A model generated the notes under the pieces. It was not told the DNA's origin. It saw only the letters and a program-made list of their open reading frames with translations, and made no database searches. A DNA stretch of 64,000 bases, from positions 62,001 to 126,000 of the forward strand of contig NZ_LSSW01000013.1 of the NCBI RefSeq assembly GCF_001567565.1, read 5' to 3'. The stretch's first letter is position 1, and each line of letters starts with the position of its first letter. This DNA comes from Ectopseudomonas composti (GTDB lineage: Bacteria > Pseudomonadota > Gammaproteobacteria > Pseudomonadales > Pseudomonadaceae). A program made the translations under genes and the position numbers. Of the stretch, positions 43,429-52,741 are shown one piece after another.

Positions 43429-44700
43429 ATGAGTCAGATGAACCATATCCTCGACCGCTCCCTGGTTTCCCGTAATACGGAAGTCAGCGAGATGTACGAC
43501 CAAGAACAACAAGAGCCCGTACTGATGCAGGGTTTCCCTGCCGAGCCGCAACAGCGTGTGACCTGGGCCAACTGGATGTCGCCGCCGTTCAACCGCTGGG
43601 GCTTTCGCAACCTGGCACGCCTGCGTCCCACCATCGATGTCGCCGCCGGGGCGCGACCCAGTTCTGTGCTGGCCGATGCGCCGGTAGAGGTCGAAGGTCT
43701 GCGGTTCGCAAGCACCTGCGGGCGCAGCGTCAGCGTGCTCGACCACCTGCACGCCAGCAAGACCGACAGCTTCCTGGTCCTGCACAAGGGCCGCGTGGTT
43801 TACGAGAATTACTTCAATGGCCAGGTCGCCAGCGACCGCCACATCATGTTCTCGGTCACCAAGTCGCTGATCGGCGTACTCGGTGAACAACTGATCCACG
43901 ACAGCGTGCTCGACCCCGAGGCGCAGACCCAGCATTACGTGCCGGAACTGGCCGGCAGCGCCTTTGGCGATGCCACCGTGCGCCAGCTGTTCGACATGGC
44001 TGTCGGTGTTCATTACACCGAGATGTACGACGATCCCGCCTCGGAAAGCTCTCAGTACGGCTACGCCTGCGGCTTCAAGCCGGCGCTGCCCGAATATGCC
44101 CAGTACGAGTCGCTGTATCAGTACCTGCCGTCGCTGCGTAAGCGCTGCGAACATGGCGGCCTGTTCCACTACGTGACCGCCACCACCGAAGTGCTGGCCT
44201 GGGTCATGGAGCGTGCCAGTGGCGTGGGCTGCGCCGAGCAGCTACAGGCCGTGTGGCAGCGACTGGGCTGCGAGCGCGATGCCTATTTCATGGCCGATCC
44301 CTGGGGGCGCAGCGTCGCCGGTGCCGGCTTCAACGCCACCCTGCGCGACATGGGCCGTTTCGGCCTGATGCTCGCCAACGGCGGCAAGGTCGATGGCGAG
44401 CAGGTCATCGACAAGGCGGTGATCGAGGCCATCGCGGCCGGCTCCGATCCGGCCATCTACGGCGTGCACAAGGACTTCTCCGAGTGGACCCCGGGCGCTT
44501 CCTACCGCAGCCAGTGGTACGTCTTCAACGATCATTGCCCGGCCATCATGGCCAGCGGCATCCACGGCCAGTACCTGTTCGTCGATTTCAACTCGGACGT
44601 GGTGATCGTCAAGCAGTCGTCGCTGCCCGATGCGGTGACCGAGCTGGATATCGACACCGTGCAAATGCTGAGAACCATCGCCGCCCATCTGCACGGCTGA
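43429..44700 (+). CDS. Serine hydrolase of the beta-lactamase / 6-aminohexanoate-dimer hydrolase type
   Basis: A 423-residue class C-like hydrolase. The SxxK motif is S142-V-T-K145 in MFSVTKSLIGV. DMAVGVHYTE and the Tyr region HYVTATTEVLAWVMERASG follow, and GIHGQYLFVDF is near the third motif. The family includes EstB esterases and nylon-oligomer hydrolases. No signal peptide, so it is probably cytoplasmic. Second in-frame ATG at 43438. Head of a four-gene operon with a porin, DUF3237 and MFS gene. Confidence 0.88.
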   Translation: MSQMNHILDRSLVSRNTEVSEMYDQEQQEPVLMQGFPAEPQQRVTWANWMSPPFNRWGFRNLARLRPTIDVAAGARPSSVLADAPVEVEGLRFASTCGRSVSVLDHLHASKTDSFLVLHKGRVVYENYFNGQVASDRHIMFSVTKSLIGVLGEQLIHDSVLDPEAQTQHYVPELAGSAFGDATVRQLFDMAVGVHYTEMYDDPASESSQYGYACGFKPALPEYAQYESLYQYLPSLRKRCEHGGLFHYVTATTEVLAWVMERASGVGCAEQLQAVWQRLGCERDAYFMADPWGRSVAGAGFNATLRDMGRFGLMLANGGKVDGEQVIDKAVIEAIAAGSDPAIYGVHKDFSEWTPGASYRSQWYVFNDHCPAIMASGIHGQYLFVDFNSDVVIVKQSSLPDAVTELDIDTVQMLRTIAAHLHG

Positions 44701-44827
44701 CTCACCGAATACAAGAACCAAGAGCGCCGGTTCGCCAGCGCTCCAGCCTGCTGCGTCAGGTAATCGGTGGTCGATTCGGCCGCCACCAACTGCCCTGTAA
44801 TACAAAAAAAATACACAGGAGCTTCAT

Positions 44828-46162
44828 ATGTACACGTCCAAGCGTTCCCCCTGCGTGCTGCTTGCCCTCGGCATTCCGCTGCTCAGCCAACCGGCTCTGG
44901 CCGGTTACCCGTTCGAATACGAGAACCTCAAAGGCGAACTCAACCTGACGGCCGGAGCCGCCTCCGTCAGCACCCGCGGCGTCAACTTCGGTGCCGGTGC
45001 GGTGGACATGCGCAGTTTCGAAAACAAGGGTTCCAAGGTCGACTGGCAGGAGGCCTACCTCAAGCCAGGTATCACCCTCGACTACTCACTCAACGAAACC
45101 GTCAGCCTGCTGGCCGGCGCGTCGGCGATTGGCACCTGGACCTTCGGTGACGGCGATGCAGGAGGATTCACGCGCAGCTCCGATAACCGCATCAACACCG
45201 AAGAGGCCTACGTCGGCATCCGCGCTGGCGACTGGAAGCTCACCGCCGGCCGGCAGAACTACACCATCGGCAGCGGCTTCATCGTCATGGATGGCAATCT
45301 CGACCTGTTCGGCGATGGTGCCTACTGGCTCGCTCCGCGCACCGCCTTCAAGGATTCGGCGATCCTCGACTGGAGCCACGGCCCGGTACAGGCCCAGGCA
45401 TTCACCCTGGGTACCGACGACCACTACGGCGACTACCGCATGAGCGGCGCCAACCTGGACTACGACCTCGAAGGCCAGGTGACCCTCGGCGTCATGGCCA
45501 TGAAGGTCGACACCGAGGCCAGCAAGAGCAGCGACGCGATGCGCCGCGACGGTATGCAGGTCTTCAACCTGCGCGCGTTGCGCGGCCATCTGCCGGGGCT
45601 GCCGAACCTGACCCTCAATGGCGAGTACGCCGTACAGCGCGGCGGCGACTCCAGGCTGAAATTCGATGCGAAGGCCTGGTACGCGCAAGCCGATTACCAG
45701 TTTCAGGATCTGCCGTTCACACCCACGCTTGGCTACCGCTACGCCGTGTTCTCCGGTGACGACAACCTGGCTGACAACACCCAGAAAGCCTGGGACCCGC
45801 TCAGCAAGGGCTTCGTCGACTGGAGCAGCTGGCTGATCGGCGACGTGGTGGGCAACTACCTGCTGTTCAACAGCAACGAGCGGGTTCAGCAGTTCTCGCT
45901 CAGAAGCCGCCTGACCGACACCCTGGCCATCGGCACCATCCACTACCAGTTCTGGCTCGACGAGAAGAACTTCCGCGGCGCCGCCATGGACAGTCGCCGT
46001 TTCGCCGACGAGACCGTGGTGTTTCTCGACTGGACGCCTACTCCGAGTTTCTACGGCTCGGTGGCCTACAACTGGGTGAATGCCAAGTCGGCGGCCAAGC
46101 ATGCTTTCGGCGGCGACGACCCGTTCAGCGCCCTCGAACTCTACGTTACCTACCGTTACTGA
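44828..46162 (+). CDS. Outer-membrane beta-barrel channel (alginate-export/porin-like)
   Basis: A 444-residue protein with a signal peptide (CVLLALGIPLLSQPALA, cleavage near ALA-GY). The mature part is rich in alternating aromatic strands and ends in YVTYRY, a typical outer-membrane C-terminus. It resembles the alginate_exp family. Probably the outer-membrane entry for the hydrolase substrate. AGGAG precedes the start. Confidence 0.85.
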   Translation: MYTSKRSPCVLLALGIPLLSQPALAGYPFEYENLKGELNLTAGAASVSTRGVNFGAGAVDMRSFENKGSKVDWQEAYLKPGITLDYSLNETVSLLAGASAIGTWTFGDGDAGGFTRSSDNRINTEEAYVGIRAGDWKLTAGRQNYTIGSGFIVMDGNLDLFGDGAYWLAPRTAFKDSAILDWSHGPVQAQAFTLGTDDHYGDYRMSGANLDYDLEGQVTLGVMAMKVDTEASKSSDAMRRDGMQVFNLRALRGHLPGLPNLTLNGEYAVQRGGDSRLKFDAKAWYAQADYQFQDLPFTPTLGYRYAVFSGDDNLADNTQKAWDPLSKGFVDWSSWLIGDVVGNYLLFNSNERVQQFSLRSRLTDTLAIGTIHYQFWLDEKNFRGAAMDSRRFADETVVFLDWTPTPSFYGSVAYNWVNAKSAAKHAFGGDDPFSALELYVTYRY

Positions 46163-46202
46163 AACCGAGCCAGCAGCGCCTCTCGGGGCGCAGGAGTGCG
46201 TG

Positions 46203-46691
46203 ATGACAAACACAGCGCAAACCGGGCTCGGCGTGCCGACTCTGGAATGGGTGATGAGTATCCACGTGTCAATTGCCGCGGGGGATCAACTGGGCGCCTG
46301 CACGGATGGCCAGCGCAGCAACTTCAGAATACTTGGCGGGCATTTCGAAGGCCTGGACGTGCGCGGCGAAGTCCTCGCCGGCGGCGCCGACTTCTACCTG
46401 CAGCGCAGCGACGGCGTGGGTGAGCTGGATGCTCGCTACAGCCTGCTCAGCGATCGCGGTGAGCTGATCAACATCCACAACGTCGGCCTGCTCGTGCTCA
46501 GCGACAAGGCCCGTGAACTGGATGCGCAGGGCATCTGGCCGGTCGGCGAGCAGGAGTACCAGTGCAGCTGTTCGCCGCGTTTTCAGGTGGCGAGCGGGCG
46601 GCTGGACTGGCTGACCCGCAGCGCACTGATCGGCAAGGTGATTTATCCCGCTGCGGACCTGGTTGCCATTCATTGTTACCGACTCGTCTGA
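46203..46691 (+). CDS. DUF3237 family protein
   Basis: A 162-residue protein with a DUF3237 barrel: GDQLGACTDGQRSNFRILGG, GADFYLQRSDGVGELDARY, INIHNVGLLVLS and CSPRFQVASGRLDWL. Function unknown; seen in degradation clusters. No signal peptide. Confidence 0.82.
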   Translation: MTNTAQTGLGVPTLEWVMSIHVSIAAGDQLGACTDGQRSNFRILGGHFEGLDVRGEVLAGGADFYLQRSDGVGELDARYSLLSDRGELINIHNVGLLVLSDKARELDAQGIWPVGEQEYQCSCSPRFQVASGRLDWLTRSALIGKVIYPAADLVAIHCYRLV

Positions 46692-46767
46692 CCGGCTTTC
46701 CTTTCGTCATTCATGAATTTCACTGAAGCGGCAGGCCACCCGGTGGCCCAGCCGGCAGGTACCGACC

Positions 46768-47940
46768 ATGAACATCGCTAACCAAACCCTCGTACGCGCC
46801 GCGTGCATTTTCATCGCGGCTGCTTCGATCATCGTCATCGGTGTGCAGCCGATCTTCATCGGCCTGTTGACCGAGCGCCTGACCCTGAGCCTGCTCCAGC
46901 AGAGCTGGACCATGTCCGCCGAGATGTGCGGTTCCATCGTCGGCACGCTGTTGTACGTGCCGATGCTGCGCTTTCTCGGGCCACGCACCATCGCCCTGAG
47001 TACGGCCCTCGTGCTGCTGCTCGCCAACGCCGCCACGGCCAGCGTCACCCAGCTCGACACGCTGCTGGTGTTGCGCTGCATCTCGGGCATCTGCTCGGGC
47101 ATCCTGTATTCCTACGCCATCTACTGCCTGGGCCGCATGAGTGGGCCGGATCGCTCCTTCGGCATCCTGCTGTTCGTGCAGACTGCGCTGTTCGCCAGCA
47201 GCGCGGTGATCCTGCCGATCGTCGCCGAGTGGCAGGGCTTCTCCGGAGCGATCTACTACCTGGTGGCCTGGTTCGTGCTGCTCTGCCTGGTGTGCTTCAT
47301 CCTGCCGGTCAAGCAGAGTGAGGATCAGCAGCAGCGCTCCAGCGTGCCGCTGTTGTCCGGGCTGACCCTGATCGGCGTCTGTTCGCTGCTCGGCATGCTG
47401 TTCCTGCAGCTGGCGATCTACTCGCTGTGGGGCTTCGTCGAAGGCATCGCCAGTGAAGCCGGCATTGCGCCGGTGGACATCGGCTGGGCGATCAGCATCG
47501 GCCTGCTCGGCGGCCTGCCGGGTGCGGCGCTGCCGAGCATCGCCGGTCGTCACCTGGGCCGCGTGTCGATGATCCTCACCGGTTCGCTGGCCGTACTCGG
47601 CGCCATCTACATGCTCGCCACGCGCATCCACACGGCTTCGGATCTGATGATCGCGGTGTTCCTGATGAACTTCGGCTGGAACCTGGCGCTGTCCTACTAC
47701 ATGTCCTCGGTGGTGACCCATGACCCGACCGGGCGCCTGACCAAGCTGGTTGGCGTGGTGCAGGTGGCATCAGCCGCTGCGGCGCCGACCCTGCTCAGCC
47801 TGTTCATCGAGGGCAACGACCGCTTCAGCATCTTCGTGCTGTCCTCGGGCGCGATCCTGATCGGCTGCATGCTGGTGATCATCATGCTGCTGTTCGGGCG
47901 CCGCAACCCGCACGGCAAACCGCTCGGGTACTCGGTCTGA
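46768..47940 (+). CDS. MFS transporter
   Basis: A 390-residue inner-membrane protein with about twelve helices. It lacks strong sugar-transporter motifs but has the MFS two-bundle layout. Last gene of the operon, followed by a stable hairpin. It probably imports the compound entering through the upstream barrel or exports a product. Confidence 0.85.
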   Translation: MNIANQTLVRAACIFIAAASIIVIGVQPIFIGLLTERLTLSLLQQSWTMSAEMCGSIVGTLLYVPMLRFLGPRTIALSTALVLLLANAATASVTQLDTLLVLRCISGICSGILYSYAIYCLGRMSGPDRSFGILLFVQTALFASSAVILPIVAEWQGFSGAIYYLVAWFVLLCLVCFILPVKQSEDQQQRSSVPLLSGLTLIGVCSLLGMLFLQLAIYSLWGFVEGIASEAGIAPVDIGWAISIGLLGGLPGAALPSIAGRHLGRVSMILTGSLAVLGAIYMLATRIHTASDLMIAVFLMNFGWNLALSYYMSSVVTHDPTGRLTKLVGVVQVASAAAAPTLLSLFIEGNDRFSIFVLSSGAILIGCMLVIIMLLFGRRNPHGKPLGYSV

Positions 47941-47950
47941 GGTGAGGCCT

Positions 47951-47972
47951 GGGGCACCGATGAAGGTGCCCC
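47951..47972 (+). terminator. Hairpin after the MFS gene
   Basis: GGGGCACC-GATGAA-GGTGCCCC, perfect 8-bp stem extended by GU and GC pairs. No clear T tract. Confidence 0.55.
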
Positions 47973-48024
47973 GGGCCGCTCATTGCAGTCGCCGAGCGGC
48001 GCGAGACGGGTATGGCGCGGGTGG

Positions 48025-48423
48025 TCAGCCTACCTGTGCAACCCAGTCGCCCAGGTTGTAGTAGTTGCTGATGCGCGCGACCTTGCCGTCCCTGATCTCG
48101 AAGAAGGCGCCGGCCGGCAGCACATAGGTCTGGCCGTTGGCCGGCGGCAGGCCTTCGTCGTCGGCCAGGTATTCGCCGTGTACCACGAACTCGGCGGCGG
48201 CGCGGTCGCCGGCTGCGTTCTGCATGACCACGATGTCGGCCAGGCGCTCGCGGTAGCAGCGGTTCATCTTGTCCATGAAGGCGGCGAAGGTGGCTTTGCC
48301 AACCTGGCGCTCGCCCTGGTTGATGTCGTGCACCACATCCTCGGCCAGCAGGTCGAGGAAAGCGGGCATGTCGCCGGCGTTGAAGGCGGCATAGTAGGCC
48401 TGAACCAGTTCGGTGGCGGTCAT
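48025..48423 (-). CDS. SnoaL/NTF2-like nuclear transport factor fold protein
   Basis: A 132-residue protein of the NTF2-like superfamily: ATELVQAYYAAFNAGDMPAF, VVHDINQGERQVGK and FEIRDGKVARISNYYNL. Small ligand-binding or isomerase-like domain of unknown substrate. Divergent from the GNAT-nitrilase operon across a 110-bp spacer. Confidence 0.85.
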   Translation of the reverse strand: MTATELVQAYYAAFNAGDMPAFLDLLAEDVVHDINQGERQVGKATFAAFMDKMNRCYRERLADIVVMQNAAGDRAAAEFVVHGEYLADDEGLPPANGQTYVLPAGAFFEIRDGKVARISNYYNLGDWVAQVG

Positions 48424-48535
48424 GGCTAAATTCCTTTCGTAGCGTGGTTAGTGGTTGCTTGGCACGCATGATAAGTTCGCGCTTTCGTGCCGGCATAGCC
48501 GCCGGCGTCACCCTGCTGCTGGCGAACGACTCCAG

Positions 48536-49126
48536 ATGGACATCGAATTGCTCCAGGGGCCGCAGATCGCGCCCCATATCGAAGACCTGGCGCATTTGCG
48601 GATCACGGTCTTCCGCGAATTTCCCTACCTCTACGACGGCAGCTTCGACTACGAGGCCGAGTACCTCGACACCTATGTGCGCAGCGCGGGCAGCCTGTGC
48701 GTGCTGGTGCGTGACGAGGGTCGGGTGGTCGGCGCCTCCACCGCGCTGCCATTGATGGACGAAACCGAAGAGTTCCAGCAGCCGTTCATCGATGCCGGCT
48801 GGGATCCTGCGCGCATCTTCTACTGCGCCGAGTCGGTGGTCTTGCCGGCCTGGCGGGGGCGCGGCCTGGGCGTGCGTTTCTTTGCCGAGCGCGAGGCCCA
48901 TGCACGGCGCCTGGGGCGCTTCAACTGGTGCGCCTTCTGCGCCGTGCAGCGCCCGGCCGAGCACCCGCGCCGGCCTGCCGACTATCAGCCGCTGGACGCC
49001 TTCTGGGCGCGTCGTGGCTACCGTCATCACCCCGAATTGCACACCCAGTACCACTGGCGCGACCTGGACGAAGCCGAGGAGTCGGCCAAGCCCATGTCGT
49101 TCTGGTTGAAGGAACTCACACCATGA
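48536..49126 (+). CDS. GNAT family N-acetyltransferase coupled to a nitrilase
   Basis: A 196-residue acetyltransferase-like protein. LRITVFREFPYLYDG and LPAWRGRGLGVRFF (acetyl-CoA loop RGRGLG) are visible. Its ATG overlaps the next gene (ATGA). GNAT plus carbon-nitrogen hydrolase pairs occur in many bacteria; the joint substrate is unknown. Confidence 0.85.
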   Translation: MDIELLQGPQIAPHIEDLAHLRITVFREFPYLYDGSFDYEAEYLDTYVRSAGSLCVLVRDEGRVVGASTALPLMDETEEFQQPFIDAGWDPARIFYCAESVVLPAWRGRGLGVRFFAEREAHARRLGRFNWCAFCAVQRPAEHPRRPADYQPLDAFWARRGYRHHPELHTQYHWRDLDEAEESAKPMSFWLKELTP

Positions 49127-50007
49127 TCAAGGTTGCCGCCTGCCAATATCACATCGACCTGCTGACCAGCTGGGACGCCTACGCCGCGCACCTCAGCGCG
49201 CTGTGCGAAGAGGCGGCCGGGCAGGGCGCCGACCTGCTGCTGCTGCCGGAATACGCCGGGTTGGTGCTGACCGGGCAGTTGCCAGAGACCCAGCGCAGCG
49301 ATCTGCATGGCTCCATCGCCGGCATCCAGGCGCTGTTGCCGCGCTGGCTGGAACTGTGCGAAAGCCTGGCTCGACGGCTCAAGATCCATCTGCAACCGGG
49401 CTCGGTGGCGGTGCTGGATGACGATGGCCTCTACCGCAATCGCGCCTGGCTGTTCGGCCCGGACGGCTGTCTGGGTAGCCAGGACAAGCTGATGATGACC
49501 CGCTTCGAGCTGGAACAGTGGCAGATTGCAGCGGGCAGCGGGCTCAAGGTGTTCGACACGGCGCTGGGCAAGCTCGGCATCCTGATCTGCTACGACAACG
49601 AGTTCCCGTTGCTGGCGCGCACCCTGGCCGAGGCCGGGGTGGACCTGATCCTGGCGCCCAGTTGCACCGATACCGAGGCGGGCTTTTATCGCGTGCGTAT
49701 CGGCGCCCAGGCCCGTGCCCTGGAAAACCAGATTGCCGTGCTGCAATCACCCACCGTCGGCCTGGCGCCCTGGTCGCCGGCGCTGGACGAGAACATCGGC
49801 CGCGCCGCGCTGTACGTGCCGTCGGATTACGGCATGCCGGCCAATGGGGTGATCGCCGAGAGCCAAGCGCTGTGCCCCGCGCGCAGTCACTGGCTGATCG
49901 CCGAGCTGGATCTGGCCGAGGTGCGCCGGGTGCGGGAACAGGGCCAGGTGTTCACCCGCCGCGACTGGCCAACGCAGTTCGACGACGGCCGGCTGGTGCT
50001 GCGATGA
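49123..50007 (+). CDS. Carbon-nitrogen hydrolase (nitrilase superfamily)
   Basis: A 294-residue amidase with the complete triad: Glu43 (LLLPEY), Lys122 (SQDKLMM) and Cys156 (LGILICYDNE). Hydrolyses an amide or nitrile-like C-N bond in the cytoplasm. Translationally coupled on both sides (ATGA overlaps with GNAT and zapE-like genes). Confidence 0.9.
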   Translation: MIKVAACQYHIDLLTSWDAYAAHLSALCEEAAGQGADLLLLPEYAGLVLTGQLPETQRSDLHGSIAGIQALLPRWLELCESLARRLKIHLQPGSVAVLDDDGLYRNRAWLFGPDGCLGSQDKLMMTRFELEQWQIAAGSGLKVFDTALGKLGILICYDNEFPLLARTLAEAGVDLILAPSCTDTEAGFYRVRIGAQARALENQIAVLQSPTVGLAPWSPALDENIGRAALYVPSDYGMPANGVIAESQALCPARSHWLIAELDLAEVRRVREQGQVFTRRDWPTQFDDGRLVLR

Positions 50008-51122
50008 ACGCGCCAGAGGCGCTGCCGGATTCGCCGCTGGCCGCTTATGAGCAGGCACTGGCTGGTGGTTTCGTCGTCGATGCCGCCCAGCGCCGTTCAG
50101 TCGAGGCGCTGCAGCAGTGTTTCGAGGCCGTGCATCGCGGTGAGCGGCCGCCCGGTGTCTACCTCTGGGGACCGGTGGGGCGCGGCAAGACCTGGCTGAT
50201 GGACAGCTTCTACAACGCCTTGCGCGTGCCCGCGCGGCGCCAGCACTTCCATCACTTCATGCAGTGGGTGCACCAGCGTCAGTTCCAGCTGACCGGCAAT
50301 GCCGACCCGCTGCGCCTGCTGGCCGAGGAGCTGGGGCGCGAGGTGCGCGTGCTGTGCTTCGACGAATTGTTCGTTACTGACATTGGCGACGCCATGCTGC
50401 TGGGGCGTCTGCTCAGCCTTGTGGTGGAGCAGAACGTGGTGCTGGTGGCGACCTCCAACCAGCCACCGGATCAGCTTTATGCCGACGGCTACAACCGCGA
50501 GCGCTTCCTGCCTGCCATCGCTGCGCTCGAGGCGCACATGCAGGTGGTGGCCGTGGATGGCGAGCAGGATCATCGCCTGCATCCCGGCGCTGAGGTGCAG
50601 CGCTACTGGGTGCAGCAGCCGCAGGCGCTGGGCGAGCTGTTCGCTCACTTGAGTGAGGGCCTGCCGGTGAGTCGTGAGACGTTCGAGCTGAACCATCGCC
50701 GCGTCGCGACCCTGGGCCACAGCCCGGCGGCGTTGTGGTGCCGGTTCAGCGATGTGTGCGAACAGCCACTGGCCGCGCCGGAATTCATCGAGCTGTGCGA
50801 GCGCTTCCCGGCGATCCTGCTCGAACAGGTGCCGCGGCTGGGCGGCGCGCCGCGCGAGGGGCGCATCGCCCGTGGCACCGAAGATGGCGCCGAGCGGATC
50901 GATGCCGGGGATCGGCAACTGCCGGCGCTGGCGCAAAACGACGATGCGGTGCGACGTTTCATCGCCCTGGTCGACGAGTGCTACGACCGCCGCGTACCGC
51001 TGTATATCGAGGCCGATGTGGCCCTGGAAGAGTTGTATACCCAGGGCTATCTCGATTTTGCCTTTCGCCGCACCCTCAGCCGTCTGCGTGAGATGCAACT
51101 GGAGCGCTTCGGGGCAAGCTGA
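50004..51122 (+). CDS. zapE: ZapE-like AFG1-family ATPase
   Basis: A 372-residue ATPase of the ZapE family. Walker A GPVGRGKT (56-63), Walker B LCFDEL (D120, E121), and ATSNQPPDQLY sensor region. ZapE acts with FtsZ in cell division. Here it is coupled to a nitrilase-like gene and not in the usual division or ribosomal neighbourhood, so it may be a second paralog. Confidence 0.9.
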   Translation: MNAPEALPDSPLAAYEQALAGGFVVDAAQRRSVEALQQCFEAVHRGERPPGVYLWGPVGRGKTWLMDSFYNALRVPARRQHFHHFMQWVHQRQFQLTGNADPLRLLAEELGREVRVLCFDELFVTDIGDAMLLGRLLSLVVEQNVVLVATSNQPPDQLYADGYNRERFLPAIAALEAHMQVVAVDGEQDHRLHPGAEVQRYWVQQPQALGELFAHLSEGLPVSRETFELNHRRVATLGHSPAALWCRFSDVCEQPLAAPEFIELCERFPAILLEQVPRLGGAPREGRIARGTEDGAERIDAGDRQLPALAQNDDAVRRFIALVDECYDRRVPLYIEADVALEELYTQGYLDFAFRRTLSRLREMQLERFGAS

Positions 51123-51123
51123 A

Positions 51124-51672
51124 TCAGCCAGCCAGGTACTGCTCGGTCGAGATGACCTGGGCATAGGCGAAGGCCAGCGCGGCCATGTATGCGCCATGCA
51201 CCTGCGCGGCGGGAATCGCCTGCCCTTCGAATTCTTGGTCGCGCGTCGCGCAGGCATCGTGAATGACCGTGGTGGCATAACCGAAGTCGCTGCTGGCGCG
51301 GGCTGCGGCGTCGATGCACATATGACTCATGGCGCCGACCAGTGTCACCTGTTCGATACCGTCGGCGTCGAGTTGAGCCTTGAGGTCGGTGCCGAGAAAG
51401 GCGTTGACCTGGTGCTTGAGCACCACCGGCTCGTCCGGCAATGGCTGCACCTGCTCGTGGATGCGCGCGCCGGTGCTGCCCGGTGCGAAGAAGGGCGCAT
51501 CGTCGCTGCCGAACTCATGGCGCACGTGGATCACCTTGTCGCCTGCTGCGCGAGCGCCGGCCAGCACGCGGGCGGCGTTGCTGGTGGCGAGCTGCATCGC
51601 TTCGAGGGTCCATTTGCCGCCGTCGAAATAGTCGTTCTGGATGTCGATCAGAATCAGGGCGCGCTTGCTCAT
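51124..51672 (-). CDS. Isochorismatase-like cysteine hydrolase
   Basis: A 182-residue hydrolase with triad Asp10 (LILIDIQNDYF), Lys86 (VVLKHQVNAF) and Cys119 (GAMSHMCIDAA). May act on nicotinamide-like or other amides. Convergent with the zapE-like gene, stops one base apart. Divergent from the GlxA-type regulator gene. Confidence 0.9.
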   Translation of the reverse strand: MSKRALILIDIQNDYFDGGKWTLEAMQLATSNAARVLAGARAAGDKVIHVRHEFGSDDAPFFAPGSTGARIHEQVQPLPDEPVVLKHQVNAFLGTDLKAQLDADGIEQVTLVGAMSHMCIDAAARASSDFGYATTVIHDACATRDQEFEGQAIPAAQVHGAYMAALAFAYAQVISTEQYLAG

Positions 51673-51766
51673 GGTGTTCTCCGTGGGATGATGTGCGGCA
51701 AACCTTATCGCCCCGGCGCCTGCGCGAGGATGGGCAGGGCCGACAATCTGTGGGGAAAAACTGACA

Positions 51767-52741
51767 ATGAGCGAGCGCTGTCTGGAGATCGGACTACTGC
51801 TCTATCCCGGCGCGCAGCTCGCGGCGGTGCATGGCTTGGGCGATCTGTTCAGCGTGGCCAACCGGATGGCGGCGGGGCAGGAGCGCCAGGGGCTGCCTCG
51901 GCTGCGCGTCAGCCACTGGCAGGCCGATGAGAGCGGGTGCGTACGGCGCGTGTTCGGCAGCCCGGCGCAGGATGAGGCGCCGCCGCAGGTGGTGATTCTG
52001 CCGCCCTGTCTGGATGACGATGCCGACCAGCCGCTCGCCGCCTGCTATCGCGACTGGCTGCGTGAGCAGCATGGCGCGGGTGTGCTGCTGGCGTCGGTGT
52101 GCGTCGGTGCGTTCGCGCTGGCCGAGGCCGGCTTGCTCGACGGCCGCACGGTAACCACCCACTGGGCGCTGGCCGCGCAGATGGCGGCTCGCTTTCCGCT
52201 GGTTCAGGTACTTCCCGAGCGCATGGTCATCGACGACGGTGACCTGATCACCGCCGGGGGGCTGATGGCCTGGACCGATCTGGGGCTGGCGCTGGTGACG
52301 CGGCTGCTGGGGCCGACCATCGCGGCGGAGACTGCACGCTTTCTGGTGGTCGATCTGAACCGCGAGTCGCAGCGGCATTTCAGCAGCTTCGCGCCCAGCC
52401 TTGACCATGGCGACGCGGCGGTACTGGCCGTGCAGCATTGGCTTCAGGGGCAGGCCGGGGCGGAGACGAGCCTGACCAGCATGGCTGCGCGCGCGGGCCT
52501 GGGGGAGCGCACCTTCCTGCGTCGATTTCGCGCGGCTACGGGCATGAAACCGACCGAGTACTGCCAGCAGCTGCGTGTGAGCAAGGCGCGCGAGTTGCTC
52601 GAGTTCACCCGCCAGAGCATCGAGCAGGTGGCCTGGCAGGTGGGGTACGGTGACAGCGGGGCGTTTCGCAAGGTGTTCACCCGCCTGGTGGGCGTGTCGC
52701 CTGGCGATTATCGGCGGCGCTTCGGGGCCGCCGCGCGCTAG
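51767..52741 (+). CDS. GlxA-type AraC-family regulator (DJ-1/PfpI plus HTH)
   Basis: A 324-residue regulator. N-terminal DJ-1/PfpI-like domain with LLASVCVGAFALAEAGLLDG, and C-terminal AraC helix-turn-helix with GLGERTFLRRFRAATGMKPT and VAWQVGYGDSGAFRKVF. Diverges from the isochorismatase-like gene and may regulate it. Convergent, four-base overlap with the DUF1028 gene. Confidence 0.9.
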   Translation: MSERCLEIGLLLYPGAQLAAVHGLGDLFSVANRMAAGQERQGLPRLRVSHWQADESGCVRRVFGSPAQDEAPPQVVILPPCLDDDADQPLAACYRDWLREQHGAGVLLASVCVGAFALAEAGLLDGRTVTTHWALAAQMAARFPLVQVLPERMVIDDGDLITAGGLMAWTDLGLALVTRLLGPTIAAETARFLVVDLNRESQRHFSSFAPSLDHGDAAVLAVQHWLQGQAGAETSLTSMAARAGLGERTFLRRFRAATGMKPTEYCQQLRVSKARELLEFTRQSIEQVAWQVGYGDSGAFRKVFTRLVGVSPGDYRRRFGAAAR

